A DNA stretch of 64,000 nt from Candidatus Chlorobium masyuteum (GCF_011601315.1 NZ_JAAORA010000001.1:693611-757610); one strand, 5' to 3'. Shown: positions 10,410-20,456, numbered from the stretch's first letter. Numbers and translations: made by a program. Notes: generated by a model not told the origin, from the letters alone.

Positions 10410-10826
10410 TTGAACAAGCCACACCTTCACGCTCTGCGAAAGCATGAGATATTGAGAAAAAAGCAACTGATTTCCCTTTTGTTTTCAAGCGGGATCGGTG
10501 TGAGAGGTGATTTTTTGAAAATGGTCTATGCTGATCTCCGCCAGGAGAGCCGCTCTTTTCCAGGCATTCCGGCCATTCTGTTTGCGGTAAGTAAAAAAAC
10601 TGTTCCATCTGCTGTTCGGCGCAACAGGATAAAGCGCATGATGAGAGAGGCCTACCGGATTGAGCGGTCATCGGTAATAAGGAGCAGTAGCGATGAGCAG
10701 GATGGTGCTGAGGCAAAGAGACTCTGTATTGTCTTTCTTTTTACGGGCAGAAAAAAAACACTCCCGGAGTTGCAGGCATTCAGGGAGGAGATCAGACGGT
10801 TAATGCAGGGGATGAGACTTTCCTGA
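10410..10826 (+). CDS. rnpA: RnpA, ribonuclease P protein component
   Basis: Basic 138-residue subunit of RNase P, which binds the catalytic RNA and pre-tRNA leader. The N-terminal [20 protein letters not shown] and the signature [13 protein letters not shown] are present, together with the [15 protein letters not shown] strand. No ATG or GTG exists near the expected start; TTG at 10410 after AGGA is my choice, so the exact start is uncertain. It follows rpmH and precedes yidD/yidC in the conserved order. Confidence 0.92.
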   Translation: MNKPHLHALRKHEILRKKQLISLLFSSGIGVRGDFLKMVYADLRQESRSFPGIPAILFAVSKKTVPSAVRRNRIKRMMREAYRIERSSVIRSSSDEQDGAEAKRLCIVFLFTGRKKTLPELQAFREEIRRLMQGMRLS

Positions 10827-10908
10827 CAGAGGGAGTCAAAGACAGGCTTTTATATCTAATGCAGCACTCATGACGGGCAGCGTTTTTTGCCGGATAAAGG
10901 ATGAAAGC

Positions 10909-11184
10909 ATGACTATCTGGAAGTATGTCAATGAGGTACCGATTTTACTGATAAAGTTTTACCAGGCTTTTCTTTCGCCTCTTCTTGGCTCTTCCTGCAG
11001 ATACTACCCTACCTGTTCCGCCTACGCGCTTGAAGCTTTTCGCACTCATAATTTTTTTTACGCCGTCTGGCTGACAGTGTGGCGTATTCTTCGATGCAAC
11101 CCCTTTGCAAAGGGCGGGTTTGACCCGGTACCCTTGCGTAACAACGATCTTCACGGTAAAATTAAAGAGAGAGGTAATGGATAG
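10909..11184 (+). CDS. yidD: YidD, membrane protein insertion efficiency factor
   Basis: A 91-residue member of the YidD family. The core [28 protein letters not shown] with its conserved cysteines, and the [13 protein letters not shown] motif, are diagnostic. It is thought to aid YidC-dependent insertion at the inner membrane. An upstream ATG at 10870 would add 13 residues; I prefer 10909 because AAAGGATG sits at the right distance before it. The 3' end overlaps yidC by 8 bases. Confidence 0.92.
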   Translation: MTIWKYVNEVPILLIKFYQAFLSPLLGSSCRYYPTCSAYALEAFRTHNFFYAVWLTVWRILRCNPFAKGGFDPVPLRNNDLHGKIKERGNG

Positions 11185-12928
11185 AAAATCATTGACAGGC
11201 CTTGCGCTTATAGGCTTGATTATGTTCGTCTGGCTGCAGTTCATGTCGCCGGAGAAAAAACTGTTACAGTCACCGGAAGCGGTGAAAACAGAGCAGACCA
11301 ATCCGCAGGCACTTTCATCCCCTGTGGCAGCGGCTCCTTCCGCAGATACGTTCGGTGTTTTTGCCACTGCGGCCGGAGGTCGTGAGCAACTCGTAAAGGT
11401 GGATAATGATCTTTTCAGGGCAACGCTCTCTTCCAAGGGCGCCACACTGAAGTCACTGGTTCTCAAAAAGCATCTGAATGGAGAGCGCAAGCCGTTCGAT
11501 CTGGTCAGCAACACCAGGAACGGAGCCCTTTCACTGCTCTTTCTGACCCGTGAAGGGAAGAAAATTGATACCCGCGATCTCTATTTCAGCACGGTAACGC
11601 TTGATTCTGTTCGTGCGATCAGCGGCAAACAGAGTTATGCGGTTCGCTATCACCTTGACATTGCCCCCGCCCAGGCTATTGATATAACCTATCTCTTTTC
11701 CGGCGACAGCTATAAAGTCGGCTATGATGTCAAACTGACAGGATTTGCCAGTGAGCTTGCCGGTAATGAGTATCAGCTCCAATGGGATGGTGGACTCGGT
11801 TATTCGGAAAAAGACCGCAAGGATGAGTCGCAGAGTGTTCTGGCCGGCGCCTATCTTGGAGGAAGCCTCGTTAAGCTTGATGCGGCCAAAGAGAACGAGA
11901 CCTACCGTGAAGAGCAGTCCGGAGAAGCCAAATGGGTAGCAGTCCGCAACAAATATTTTGTTGCAGCACTTATTCCCTCCAGGCGTACAGAAGGCATCCA
12001 TCTTGACGGTAAAAGAACAGCCGGTAACGAGTTTGAGAACTATACGGCAGCGCTGAAAATGGGCGTTCCATCAACCGGAACGGTATCGGATGACAAGTTC
12101 AGCCTCTATCTCGGGCCGCTTGACTACAATATTGTCAAGGCACAGAACGCCGGTCTTGAAAAAATCATGGATTTCGGCTGGGACTGGCTGACGAGACCTT
12201 TTGCCGAATTTATCATTCTGCCGGTTTTCAGCTGGATGAACACCTTTGTAAGCAACTACGGTCTTATCATTATCATTTTTGCCTTCCTGATCAAGCTGGT
12301 CACCTACCCCCTTTCGATGGCTTCGACGAAGTCCATGAAAAAGATGTCGGCACTTCAGCCGGTGCTCAAGGAGCTGCAGGAGAAGTATAAGGATAACCCC
12401 GCAAAGCTGCAGAGCGAGCTTGGCAGGATCTACAAGGAGGCAGGAGTCAACCCGATTGGCGGCTGTTTGCCGGTGGTGCTGCAGATGCCGCTGCTCTTTG
12501 CCATGTTCTATGTGTTCCGCTCCTCGATAGAGCTTCGTCAGCACAGCTTCCTCTGGGCAAAGGATCTCTCCGTTCCGGATTCCATACTCGACTTCGGATT
12601 CAGCATTCCCATGTATGGAAATCACGTTGCGGTCTTCCCGATTCTCATGGCGGTGACGGTTTTTATTCAGCAGAAAATCACACCGACGACGCAGAGCAAT
12701 GATCAGATGAAGGTGATGATGTACATGTTCCCGGCCATGATGCTCCTCTTTTTCAACAACATGCCGGCAGGCCTCGGTCTCTACTATCTGATGTTCAACA
12801 TTTTCAGTGTAGCACAGCAGTTCTATATCAACAAGACCACCACTGCCGCCGATATGCCGAATGTGACGCTCACAGCGCCCTCTTCAGGCGGATCCCGTAA
12901 AAAGAGCAAAGGGGCGGCGAAAAAGTAA
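11177..12928 (+). CDS. yidC: YidC, membrane protein insertase
   Basis: Insertase of 583 residues in the Gram-negative form. An N-terminal transmembrane anchor ([18 protein letters not shown]) is followed by a large periplasmic beta domain, roughly residues 60-340, and then the five-helix core with [21 protein letters not shown] and [15 protein letters not shown]. The C-terminus is basic ([10 protein letters not shown]), suited to ribosome contact. ATG 11177 follows GAGAGAGG; an earlier in-frame start inside yidD would add an unrelated leader. It inserts respiratory and ATP synthase subunits, including AtpE, encoded later in this window. Confidence 0.96.
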   Translation: MDRKSLTGLALIGLIMFVWLQFMSPEKKLLQSPEAVKTEQTNPQALSSPVAAAPSADTFGVFATAAGGREQLVKVDNDLFRATLSSKGATLKSLVLKKHLNGERKPFDLVSNTRNGALSLLFLTREGKKIDTRDLYFSTVTLDSVRAISGKQSYAVRYHLDIAPAQAIDITYLFSGDSYKVGYDVKLTGFASELAGNEYQLQWDGGLGYSEKDRKDESQSVLAGAYLGGSLVKLDAAKENETYREEQSGEAKWVAVRNKYFVAALIPSRRTEGIHLDGKRTAGNEFENYTAALKMGVPSTGTVSDDKFSLYLGPLDYNIVKAQNAGLEKIMDFGWDWLTRPFAEFIILPVFSWMNTFVSNYGLIIIIFAFLIKLVTYPLSMASTKSMKKMSALQPVLKELQEKYKDNPAKLQSELGRIYKEAGVNPIGGCLPVVLQMPLLFAMFYVFRSSIELRQHSFLWAKDLSVPDSILDFGFSIPMYGNHVAVFPILMAVTVFIQQKITPTTQSNDQMKVMMYMFPAMMLLFFNNMPAGLGLYYLMFNIFSVAQQFYINKTTTAADMPNVTLTAPSSGGSRKKSKGAAKK

Positions 12929-12939
12929 ATAGTGGTGTT

Positions 12940-13542
12940 ATGGCGCCAATCGAGCAGGCCGATGTGTGGCTTTTCCGGTTACTGAACCTTCGTCTGGTTC
13001 ATCCGGCAGTCGACGACCTGATGGTTTTTCTGACCAACGGCTCTCTTTCCCGTCATATCGGCATTCTGGCAGCGCTCTTTATGGTCATCCGCAGGGGCAG
13101 GCAGGGTTTTCTTGTAATCCTGCTTGCCCTTCTTGCTGTCGGCATGGCTGATTTCATTGCCTCCGGTATCTTCAAACCGCTTGTCGAGCGCATCCGCCCC
13201 TGCTTTGCCCTTGATCAGGTCCGCCTGCTCATCCATCAATCGAGGAGCTACTCGTTTGCCTCATCCCATGCGGCGAACTCGGCAGCGGTTGCCGCCATGA
13301 CCTGGATTTTCTTTCACCGTGGCGAGAGAATCGAAAAACTCTTTACCTCTCTCATGATCGCCTATGCTCTTGCCATCGGATTTTCAAGGATCTACGTCGG
13401 CGTTCACTATCCCGGAGATGTGCTTGGCGGCATCATGATCGGACTTTTCAGTGCAGCTATTGTCTATCTGCTCTTCTCCTGGATCGTTAAGAACATCGTT
13501 CAGCCACGCTTCATGCGTCAAAATGCCCTTTCCGGTGAGTGA
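12940..13542 (+). CDS. PAP2-superfamily membrane phosphatase
   Basis: A 200-residue polytopic protein with the three phosphatase motifs: KPLVERIRP (variant of KxxxxxxRP), SFASSHAAN (in place of PSGH, keeping Ser-His) and SRIYVGVHYPGD. Members dephosphorylate lipid phosphates such as undecaprenyl pyrophosphate or phosphatidic acid. An undecaprenyl-PP role would suit cell-wall synthesis but is inference. It starts 11 bases after yidC and its 3' end overlaps the next gene by about 20 bases. Confidence 0.85.
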   Translation: MAPIEQADVWLFRLLNLRLVHPAVDDLMVFLTNGSLSRHIGILAALFMVIRRGRQGFLVILLALLAVGMADFIASGIFKPLVERIRPCFALDQVRLLIHQSRSYSFASSHAANSAAVAAMTWIFFHRGERIEKLFTSLMIAYALAIGFSRIYVGVHYPGDVLGGIMIGLFSAAIVYLLFSWIVKNIVQPRFMRQNALSGE

Positions 13543-14449
13543 GGTGTATTGGGGCGTCGATCTTGGCGGAACCAAAATCGAGGCGGTGGTGATCGACAGA
13601 TCCATGAAACCTCTCCTGCGGCGCAGGATCGCTACTGAGGCTGAAGGCGGCTACATCCACATCCTTGAGCGCATCAGCACGCTTCTTGACATGGTATCCC
13701 GTGAGAGCGGACTCGCATTGCCGGAGCGTATTGGAATCGGCACTCCCGGAAGGTATGATGAAGTATCGGGCTTCATGAAAAACTCAAACACGGTTGCACT
13801 GAACGGTCGCGATTTGAAACGCGATCTTGAGCAGCTTCTCCATCGGGAGCTGCTCATTGAAAATGACGCCAACTGTTTTGCCCTTGCTGAATCGATGCTT
13901 GGCTGTGGGGCCGAAGTGATGCGTGATCCTTCAAAGATGGCCTTCGGCATTATTCTCGGAACCGGTGTCGGCGGCGGGATAGTGTGTTGCGGCAGGGTTC
14001 GCCATGGCGCCCACGGCATTGCCGGAGAGTGGGGGCATAATGAGCTTCTGCCGGATGGAGAGGCCTGCTACTGCGGCAGATCGGGATGCGTGGAGACGGT
14101 TATTTCCGGCCCGGCGCTTGAGCGCTACTACAAAGCGCTTACGGGCAGATTCAAGCCGCTGTCGCAGATCGCTTCTGATTGCAGCTCGGATGACGCAGCG
14201 GCCGAGACCATCGATCGCCTGCTCTTCTGTTTCGGCAAAGCACTCGCCCGGGTGATCAACATCCTCGATCCTGATCTCTGTATAATCGGCGGAGGAGTCG
14301 GTCAGGTTGAGCAGTTGTACTCACCGGAGGCCCGTACAGCAATCGAGCGCCACCTCTTCAACAGCGAACTCCGCATCCCCATCCTCAAGCCCCTCCTCGG
14401 CGACAGCGCCGGAGTCTTCGGCGCCGCGTTGTTGACGCTCACTATATGA
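13523..14449 (+). CDS. ROK-family sugar kinase (glucokinase/fructokinase-like)
   Basis: A 308-residue ROK protein. The ATP-binding loop DLGGTKIEAVVID is near the N-terminus, followed by ENDANCFALAE with the catalytic Asp and GTGVGGGIV. The ROK zinc motif is GHNELLPDGEACYCGRSGCVE. The second half holds LDPDLCIIGGG. Presence of the complete catalytic and zinc motifs argues for a kinase rather than a regulator, and no HTH domain is present. ATG 13523 gives the family N-terminus; earlier starts run into the PAP2 gene. Substrate is not deducible from sequence. Confidence 0.88.
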   Translation: MPFPVSEVYWGVDLGGTKIEAVVIDRSMKPLLRRRIATEAEGGYIHILERISTLLDMVSRESGLALPERIGIGTPGRYDEVSGFMKNSNTVALNGRDLKRDLEQLLHRELLIENDANCFALAESMLGCGAEVMRDPSKMAFGIILGTGVGGGIVCCGRVRHGAHGIAGEWGHNELLPDGEACYCGRSGCVETVISGPALERYYKALTGRFKPLSQIASDCSSDDAAAETIDRLLFCFGKALARVINILDPDLCIIGGGVGQVEQLYSPEARTAIERHLFNSELRIPILKPLLGDSAGVFGAALLTLTI

Positions 14450-14629
14450 CATTCAAAACAGTGGGTTCAGCTATGCCGCTTACAAAAGAGCGTCAAAATC
14501 CTTCGTTTTTTTCTGCACCGAAAGCAGGCGGTTTTGTATGTTAACGGGTTGCTGTTCCGGTTGCGCAGAGCACCTGTAGTGTCGGGATTGCTTTAACGTA
14601 CTGTTTTTATTAGGCATAAAAAGATTTTC

Positions 14630-16072
14630 ATGGCAGAGGATATTGTTTTCAGGAGAGGGGATATCATTGAGCTGGTCGTAACCGATCTGGCGGAGAAGGA
14701 GCAGTGTTTCGGGCGGCTTGACAGCGGGATGGCGGTTATGGTCAACGGTATGCTTGCGGTCGGCGACCGGGTGTCGGCCAGGATCAAAAAGGTGAAGCAG
14801 CGATACCTTGAGGCTATTGCCGTTGAGGTGCTTGAAGCCTCTCCGGACAGAACGGAGCCGGTGTGCAGCTATTTCGGTGTCTGCGGTGGCTGCAAGCTGA
14901 TGCACATCAGGTACGAGGCGCAGATTGCCTACAAAGAGAAAAAGGTGAAGGACGCGCTTGAGCATCTCGGAAGTTTTTCCAATCCGCCGGTTTCGCCTGT
15001 TCTGGCGGCGGCCTCTCCCGTTCACTACCGCAACAAGATCGAGTTCTCCTGCTCCAGCATGCGCTATCTCCTGCCGGAAGAGCTTTCGCAGGAGGAGCTG
15101 CTACGCCCGAAAACTTTTGCGCTGGGATTTCATACCCCCGGCAATTTCGAGAAGGTGATCGATATCGACTACTGCTACCTTGCCACGGAGCTGATGAACC
15201 GTGTGCTCAAGCTGACCCGGGAATTTGCCCTTGCCAACAACCTTGAGCCCTACGGCGTCCGGGCGCATACCGGATTTTTGCGCAACCTTGTGGTGCGTTT
15301 CAGTGAAGATCAGCGGGAGCTGATGGTCAACCTCGTTACCTCCTGGTATGATGAGAAGCTGATGCAGCACTACAATGCCGCGCTCCAGTCAGAACTTCAA
15401 GGCGAGAAGGTGACGGTGGTCAATAATGTGACCTCAAGAAAGAACGGTGTTGCTACCGGCGAAGAGGAGTTTCTGCTCAGCGGATCAGGTATCATTACCG
15501 AGCGGCTCGGCGAGCTTGATTTCAGAATCTCTGCCAACTCATTTTTTCAGACCAACTCCCGGCAGGCCGAAGTGCTCTACAACGCCATTCTTGATGTTGC
15601 CGGACTCAACGAGGATGACACCGTCTATGACCTCTATTGCGGTACCGGAACCATCACGCTCTACATGGCAAAACACTGCAGGAGTGCGGTCGGTCTTGAG
15701 GTGGTTGAAAGCTCAATCAACGATGCCCGCAGCAATGCGGCTCTGAACGGTGTTGAGAATGCAGCCTTTTATCAGGTTGATCTGAAGGATTTCCACGCCA
15801 TACTCGACAAACTTGAAAGCCATGGGGCTCCGGGGGTGATCATCACCGATCCGCCGAGAGCGGGCATGCACCCGAAGGCGCTTGAAACCATGCTCCGTTT
15901 CCGGCCAAGGCGAATTGTCTATGTCAGTTGCAATCCGGCAAGTCTTGCCCGCGACGGCAAGGAGATTGCACTTCAGGGCTACACGCTCAAATCAGTTCAG
16001 CCGGTGGATATGTTTCCGCATACGGCGCATATAGAGAGTGTGGCCTGTTTCGAGCTGGAGCGCCCCTATTAG
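14630..16072 (+). CDS. rlmD: RlmD/RumA-type 23S rRNA (uracil-5-)-methyltransferase
   Basis: SAM-dependent RNA m5U methyltransferase of 480 residues. It has an N-terminal TRAM-like domain (about 8-70), then an iron-sulfur ligand set CSYFGVCGGCKLMH with a later Cys, as in RumA. The C-terminal Rossmann domain has DLYCGTGTITLYMA, the TDPPRAGMHP motif and the catalytic YVSCNPASLARD. Presence of the cluster favours RlmD (U1939) or a related RumA type over TrmA. Specificity between RlmD and RlmCD homologues cannot be settled here. Confidence 0.88.
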   Translation: MAEDIVFRRGDIIELVVTDLAEKEQCFGRLDSGMAVMVNGMLAVGDRVSARIKKVKQRYLEAIAVEVLEASPDRTEPVCSYFGVCGGCKLMHIRYEAQIAYKEKKVKDALEHLGSFSNPPVSPVLAAASPVHYRNKIEFSCSSMRYLLPEELSQEELLRPKTFALGFHTPGNFEKVIDIDYCYLATELMNRVLKLTREFALANNLEPYGVRAHTGFLRNLVVRFSEDQRELMVNLVTSWYDEKLMQHYNAALQSELQGEKVTVVNNVTSRKNGVATGEEEFLLSGSGIITERLGELDFRISANSFFQTNSRQAEVLYNAILDVAGLNEDDTVYDLYCGTGTITLYMAKHCRSAVGLEVVESSINDARSNAALNGVENAAFYQVDLKDFHAILDKLESHGAPGVIITDPPRAGMHPKALETMLRFRPRRIVYVSCNPASLARDGKEIALQGYTLKSVQPVDMFPHTAHIESVACFELERPY

Positions 16073-16079
16073 GTCACCG

Positions 16080-16206
16080 CTATTTATTTGTTCCGAAACA
16101 CGATTACTGCGTTGGGTGGTGCTCGCAATCCTCATGTACTCCTGTGTACATTCCGGTTGCTGCGCTCCATCCGTCTTGTTCTCGTGCTTCTCACAACAAT
16201 AAATAG
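16080..16206 (-). repeat. Dispersed repeat, copy A
   Basis: The stretch from the TTATTTGTTCCGAAACACG segment through GTTGGGTGGTGCTCGCAATCCTCAT matches the reverse complement of the repeat at 45660-45771 and is paralleled by the next copy at 16216. The ends CTATTTATT (16080-16088) and AATAAATAG (16198-16206) are inverted repeats. It carries no credible coding region. Confidence 0.7.
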
Positions 16207-16215
16207 AGGTGCCCA

Positions 16216-16314
16216 TTAATCTGTTCCGCGATTCGATGGCATCGTTGGGCGGTGCTCGCAATCCTCATCCCGACTGTGTCGGTCTACCACTGTTTTGTCC
16301 ATCCGGGGCTTGAA
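16216..16314 (-). repeat. Dispersed repeat, copy B
   Basis: A second, diverged copy in tandem with copy A. It shares CTGTTCCG, CGTTGGGCGGTGCTCGCAATCCTCATCCCGAC and the CCGGGGCTTGAA end, which corresponds to the TTCAAGCCCCGG start of the copy at 45660 read on the other strand. No coding region. Confidence 0.7.
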
Positions 16315-16361
16315 TAAACAAACCGCTCACGACGATTAATCGGGGTACTCTTTTGATCCTT

Positions 16362-16787
16362 TTATGGATTGTCGATCAGGGTGTAGCTGGCGGGTTCCGC
16401 TTCGGAAGCTTTTGCGGCTTCCCAGGCGGAGAAGCGGTCTACATCCTGGATGATGGAGGCAAAAACGGCGGATATGATGGCGATATCGTCAGCAAAGCCG
16501 ATGAGCGGAATGAAGTCGGCTATGGCGTCAAACGGGGAGACAAAATAGATCAGTGCCGCGGTAACAAGCACAATGGTCTGCCAGGGTATATCGGTGTACT
16601 CTTTTGTAATGTAGCAGCGGAGCATCCGTGCCAGCGACTGGATTTTTCCGGATATTTCCGAGAGCTGCGAGGTGTGTTTACCCGGTTTCGAGAGCTTCAC
16701 TGCCGTTTCGAGCAGTTTTTTTCTCTTCACGGGATCCTTGATTGCCTGCTCAGCCTTTCTCCGGGTTTTCTCAAATCGTTTACTCAT
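16362..16787 (-). CDS. DUF1232 (YkvA-like) small membrane protein
   Basis: A 141-residue protein with a basic, helical N-terminal half and a DUF1232 core near residues 80-110: YFVSPFDAIADFIPLIGFADD, where the family pattern is Y-x-x-x-P-x-D-x-x-P-D-x-x-P-x-x-G-x-x-D-D. The usual P before D is replaced by A (DAIAD). Function of the family is unknown; probably membrane-associated. It lies 8 bases after the rhomboid gene on the same strand. Confidence 0.8.
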   Translation of the reverse strand: MSKRFEKTRRKAEQAIKDPVKRKKLLETAVKLSKPGKHTSQLSEISGKIQSLARMLRCYITKEYTDIPWQTIVLVTAALIYFVSPFDAIADFIPLIGFADDIAIISAVFASIIQDVDRFSAWEAAKASEAEPASYTLIDNP

Positions 16788-16795
16788 GGCTCTTC

Positions 16796-17614
16796 TTATT
16801 TTCGGCTCGCTTTGAGGAGTGTCTGGCGCTCGCTTTCGGTCAGTGAGGTATATCCATGCGCCGAAATCTTGTCAAGAATGGCGTCAATTTCGGCTTCAGA
16901 CGCAGGTTCTGCAGGTTTCTGTTTCTTGTAGAGCTGAGGGCCGGATCTCTTTTTTCCCGAAGAGCGGAATTTTTGGAGCACCCCGGAGATCGACCACTCG
17001 TTTCTTTTTATGGTGATGTAGATAAAACCGATCAGCATCCCTCCAAGGTGTGCGAAATGGGCGATGTTGCTGCCGCTTCCCATGGCCCGGCTGCCGAGTC
17101 CGGAAAAAAACTCGATCAGTGCATAACCGGCAATAAAATATTTTGCCTTCAGAGGAAAGAGGAAATAGAGGAAGATGTAGCGATCGGGAAACATCATACC
17201 GAATGCAAGCAGCACGCCGTAGATTGCCCCTGATGCCCCTACTGTAGGATAGGGATCACCGCTGGTCATCAGCAGGTTGAGCGCCGCAGCTCCGATTCCG
17301 CAAACAAAATAGTAGATATTGAACTGTCGTGTCCCCCAGTGGTTCTCAATCTCGGCGCCGAACATCCAGAGCGCAAACATATTGAAAAAGAGATGGGTGC
17401 CGCCGCCGTGAAGGAACATGTAGGTAACCGGCTGCCAGAGTCTGAAATTGCCTGAACCTATCGGCCAGAGCGCCCCGATGGAGCTGATGGCCTCTCCGTA
17501 CGGCGTCATTTGCAGCAGGAAGACCGCAATATTGATGAGAATAATGGCTTTTATGGCCGGAGGTATAAACTGAAAACCTCCGGGGCTGTATGGCTGACTG
17601 GAATTGTTCATCAC
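16796..17614 (-). CDS. Rhomboid-family intramembrane serine protease
   Basis: A 272-residue polytopic protein. The catalytic Ser is in TVGASGAIYG and the catalytic His in the later helix HFAHLGGMLIGF. The YMFLHGGGTHLFFNMFALWMFG segment is the conserved HxxxxHxxxN-like loop 1 and TM2 region. A hydrophilic C-terminal tail of about 60 residues ends with EIDAILDKISAHGYTSLT, resembling the short C-terminal extension seen in Bacteroidetes/Chlorobi rhomboids. Substrate unknown. Confidence 0.9.
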   Translation of the reverse strand: MMNNSSQPYSPGGFQFIPPAIKAIILINIAVFLLQMTPYGEAISSIGALWPIGSGNFRLWQPVTYMFLHGGGTHLFFNMFALWMFGAEIENHWGTRQFNIYYFVCGIGAAALNLLMTSGDPYPTVGASGAIYGVLLAFGMMFPDRYIFLYFLFPLKAKYFIAGYALIEFFSGLGSRAMGSGSNIAHFAHLGGMLIGFIYITIKRNEWSISGVLQKFRSSGKKRSGPQLYKKQKPAEPASEAEIDAILDKISAHGYTSLTESERQTLLKASRK

Positions 17615-17627
17615 AATGTCTGGTTCT

Positions 17628-17659
17628 GCCTGTTCTCATGATGCAGAGAGAGAACAGGC
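17628..17659. repeat. Inverted repeat between pgk and the rhomboid gene
   Basis: GCCTGTTCTC and GAGAACAGGC pair over 10 bp with a 12-base loop. It lies just past the pgk stop on the minus strand and before the rhomboid gene. No T-run follows, so terminator function is doubtful. Confidence 0.45.
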
Positions 17660-17707
17660 CTGTCGAAAGTTGCTTCCGTAAAGGATTACAGTGGTGTACG
17701 GAAACGG

Positions 17708-18901
17708 TTAGTCGTTCAATGCGGCAATACCAGGCAGCTCCTTGCCTTCAAGGAATTCAAGGCTTGCTCCGCCTCCTGTAGAGATATGGGTAATCTCCTT
17801 TGCAAGTCCTGCTTTGGCGATAGCAGAAGCCGAGTCTCCTCCGCCGACAATGGTTATAGCTCCCTTGGCGGTGGCGTCAGCCAGTGCTTTGGCTACGGCC
17901 ATAGTGCCTGACGCAAAGTTGTCAATTTCAAACACGCCCATTGGGCCGTTCCAGAGTACCGTGCGGGCAGAGAGAATCTCCCTGCTGTAAAGCTCTGCCG
18001 TTTTTGGTCCTATATCCACACCGATCATCCCTTCCGGAATGGCGGATATCAGTTCGGTATGGAACCCGGCATCGGCTGAAATTTCGGGGGCAACGATCAC
18101 ATCTTCCGGCAGGAGCAGCTTTATCCCTTTTCTTTTGGCCTCGGCAAGGATCTCAAGTGCAAGGTCAATCTTGCTCTCCTCAACGAGAGAGTTTCCTACC
18201 TCGAAGCCCTGGGCCTTGAAGAAGGTAAAGACCATGGCTCCCCCGATCAGCACCGTATCAACTTTTTTAAAGAGGTTTTCAAGGACATCGATTTTCCCTG
18301 AAATTTTTGAGCCGCCCAGAATGGCTACAAACGGGCGTTCCGGATCCTGAAGGGCTTTTCCAAGATAGAGCAGCTCGCGTTCTATAAGAAAGCCTGCAAC
18401 AGCACTCTGTACGTAATGGGTAATCCCCTCGGTTGATGCGTGCGCCCTGTGTGCGGTTCCGAAAGCATCATTGACGTAGATCTCGCCCAGAGAGGCAAGC
18501 TCTTTGGCAAAGTCGGGATCGTTGGCCTCTTCCTCGGGATGAAATCTCAGATTTTCAAGCAGTATAACCTCTCCGTCCTGCATGGCAAGGACCTGCTGCA
18601 TGACCTCGGTTCCGATGGAATCTTTTGCCATCGTTACAGGCGTGTCGATGAGCTCTGAGAGTCTTTTTGCTACCGGGGCAAGAGAGAAGTCCGCGTTGAC
18701 TTTGCCTTTTGGTCTTCCAAGGTGTGACATCAGAATCAGGCGCCCGCCATCGTCGAGAACTTTGCGAATGGAGGGGAGTGATTCAACGATTCTTTTATCG
18801 TCGGTAATGTTTTTGCTGGCGTCAAGAGGAACATTGAAATCAACGCGCATTAATATCCGTTTGCCTTGGATGGAGACGCTTGACAAGGTCTTTTTCTGCA
18901 T
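17708..18901 (-). CDS. pgk: Phosphoglycerate kinase
   Basis: Cytosolic glycolytic/gluconeogenic enzyme of 397 residues that transfers phosphate between 1,3-bisphosphoglycerate and ADP. The motif RVDFNVPLD is at the N-terminus, HLGRPKG nearby, [12 protein letters not shown] in the substrate region, [10 protein letters not shown] and the nucleotide loop [13 protein letters not shown] at the C-terminus. Length is exactly typical. In an autotrophic green sulfur bacterium it would work mainly in the gluconeogenic direction. Confidence 0.97.
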   Translation of the reverse strand: MQKKTLSSVSIQGKRILMRVDFNVPLDASKNITDDKRIVESLPSIRKVLDDGGRLILMSHLGRPKGKVNADFSLAPVAKRLSELIDTPVTMAKDSIGTEVMQQVLAMQDGEVILLENLRFHPEEEANDPDFAKELASLGEIYVNDAFGTAHRAHASTEGITHYVQSAVAGFLIERELLYLGKALQDPERPFVAILGGSKISGKIDVLENLFKKVDTVLIGGAMVFTFFKAQGFEVGNSLVEESKIDLALEILAEAKRKGIKLLLPEDVIVAPEISADAGFHTELISAIPEGMIGVDIGPKTAELYSREILSARTVLWNGPMGVFEIDNFASGTMAVAKALADATAKGAITIVGGGDSASAIAKAGLAKEITHISTGGGASLEFLEGKELPGIAALND

Positions 18902-19008
18902 TGCTGTTATGATTGATTAAAAAAACAATTGCTGGTAAATAGTACTAATCTACAATATAATCAATTCACCTGACAGGATATAGGAGACGGTAATGTGTCG
19001 CTCTCCTC

Positions 19009-20022
19009 TCAGGGGGCCGTGTTTCTGCGGGCCTGACGGTATTTTTTAATGTTTTCGTTATGCTCTTTGAGCGACACGGCGAAGTTATGTCCTCCGGTAC
19101 CCGTGGCAACAAAGTAGAGAAAACCGGTTTCGGCAGGCTGAAGCACCGCAAGAATGGATGCTGTTCCGGGATTGCAAATCGGACCCGGAGGCAGCCCGTT
19201 ATGGCGGTAGGTATTGTATGGAGAGTCAGCCACGAGATCACGATAGTAGAGGCGGCGAGCCGTTCCTCCGAGTGCGTACTGTACCGTCGGGTCAGCCTGA
19301 AGTCGCATATTTTTTTTCAGCCGGTTGAGATAGACGCTTGCTACAACGGGTTTTTCCGAGTCCAGCGGAGTTTCGGCTTCGACAATTGATGCGAGTGTCA
19401 GAAGTCCGGTTTCGTTCATCCCCCGTCTTGCGGTCACGGTTTTGAGGCTGTCGGTATAGAATTTCCTGAATCTTTTTACAAGAAATCCGGCAGCCGCGTC
19501 AGGTGAGCCGCCCCATGCAAAGTCATAGGTTCCGGGCAACAGGTACCCCTCTGCATTTTTTGCCTTGATGTTGTATCGCCGAAGGAGGCGCTCACTTGAT
19601 GCCGCCGCCATGAATGCGGTTGAATCAAAGTCGAGTTTACCCGAAAGGATTCTTGCAACTTTTTCGAGATTGATCCCTTCGGGGAGGGTGATGCGAACTT
19701 CGTCCTGCTTGTGCGAGTGAAGGTAGTAGAGCAGCATGAAGTTGGACATTCCGGGAGGGATGGAATATCTCCCCGGCTTGATGCTGTGCAGGCGGGGAAT
19801 AATACTTCCGGTGATGAGTACCGGCCATTTGCTTTGTATCGTGCCGTTACGGGATAGTTCACCCACAATGGCCTGAAATCCGGTTTTCCGGTGAACGACG
19901 AGGGGTGTGATGGTTGTGGCGGTGTTGAGGCCGGGCCAAAATAAAAAGAACCCCAGTGCAGTCAGCAAAAGGGCTGAGGCAGCTAATAAGGGCTTTGGTA
20001 ACGAAACTTTACGCAGTGCCAT
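19009..20022 (-). CDS. mltG: MltG, endolytic murein transglycosylase
   Basis: YceG-family protein that cuts nascent glycan chains and terminates peptidoglycan polymerisation. It has one N-terminal membrane helix (LLAASALLLTALGFFLFW), a LysM-like region, then the catalytic domain with Glu in LASIVEAET, YLNRLKKNMRLQADPTVQYA and LPPGPICNPG. I place the start at the ATG at 20022, giving 337 residues. A TTG at 20076 would add 18 residues inside the upstream chorismate mutase gene and has no better ribosome site. Confidence 0.92.
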   Translation of the reverse strand: MALRKVSLPKPLLAASALLLTALGFFLFWPGLNTATTITPLVVHRKTGFQAIVGELSRNGTIQSKWPVLITGSIIPRLHSIKPGRYSIPPGMSNFMLLYYLHSHKQDEVRITLPEGINLEKVARILSGKLDFDSTAFMAAASSERLLRRYNIKAKNAEGYLLPGTYDFAWGGSPDAAAGFLVKRFRKFYTDSLKTVTARRGMNETGLLTLASIVEAETPLDSEKPVVASVYLNRLKKNMRLQADPTVQYALGGTARRLYYRDLVADSPYNTYRHNGLPPGPICNPGTASILAVLQPAETGFLYFVATGTGGHNFAVSLKEHNENIKKYRQARRNTAP

Positions 20023-20039
20023 TCGGAGGGGATGTTCGG

Positions 20040-20366
20040 TTAGCTGGTAGGGATATCCGGCTGGCTGCTTTTCCAATCATGCTGCACCAGGCGACTCTCT
20101 TCAAGAATGCAGCGGTAAATTTTTTCCAGCGCAAGAGATTTTCGGGGTGAATCGGCATGGTTCAGCACATTGTTCAGCACCTCTTTTTCCCTTTCAGGCT
20201 GGAGCACCTGCTCTCCGATTCTTGATTTCAGTGAGCTGATATTCTGCGCGCAATGCAGTCTCTGGCAGATAAGAGCCGATAACTGCTGGTCAATGACGTC
20301 GATTTTTTTTCGCCATTCGTCAAGTTCCTGCCTGTGCGCTGTATTGTTGACGGTACTCTGCGACAT
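20040..20366 (-). CDS. AroQ-type chorismate mutase domain protein
   Basis: A 108-residue, all-helical, monofunctional AroQ-class protein. The first helix LDEWRKKIDVIDQQLSALICQRLHCAQNI and the ISSLKSRIGEQVLQPEREKEVLNNV segment match the chorismate mutase fold, with R/K and E positions of the active site conserved. It converts chorismate to prephenate for Phe/Tyr synthesis. It lies 17 bases upstream of the mltG ATG, probably co-transcribed. Confidence 0.82.
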   Translation of the reverse strand: MSQSTVNNTAHRQELDEWRKKIDVIDQQLSALICQRLHCAQNISSLKSRIGEQVLQPEREKEVLNNVLNHADSPRKSLALEKIYRCILEESRLVQHDWKSSQPDIPTS

Positions 20367-20456
20367 TATGATAAGAAATGGTTAATAAATGTTCCTGCTG
20401 CTTCCCGGCCATGCTCCGGGCACCCTGCATAGACTATACACGCTGCCGGCTTGTGC

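Noticed and set aside
10128..10716. Minus-strand open frames over rpmH and rnpA
   Set aside because: They are shadows of rpmH and rnpA, whose plus-strand products are unmistakable.
16080..16314. Possible CRISPR array from tandem repeats
   Set aside because: Only two diverged copies, no regular short repeat-spacer periodicity and no cas genes.
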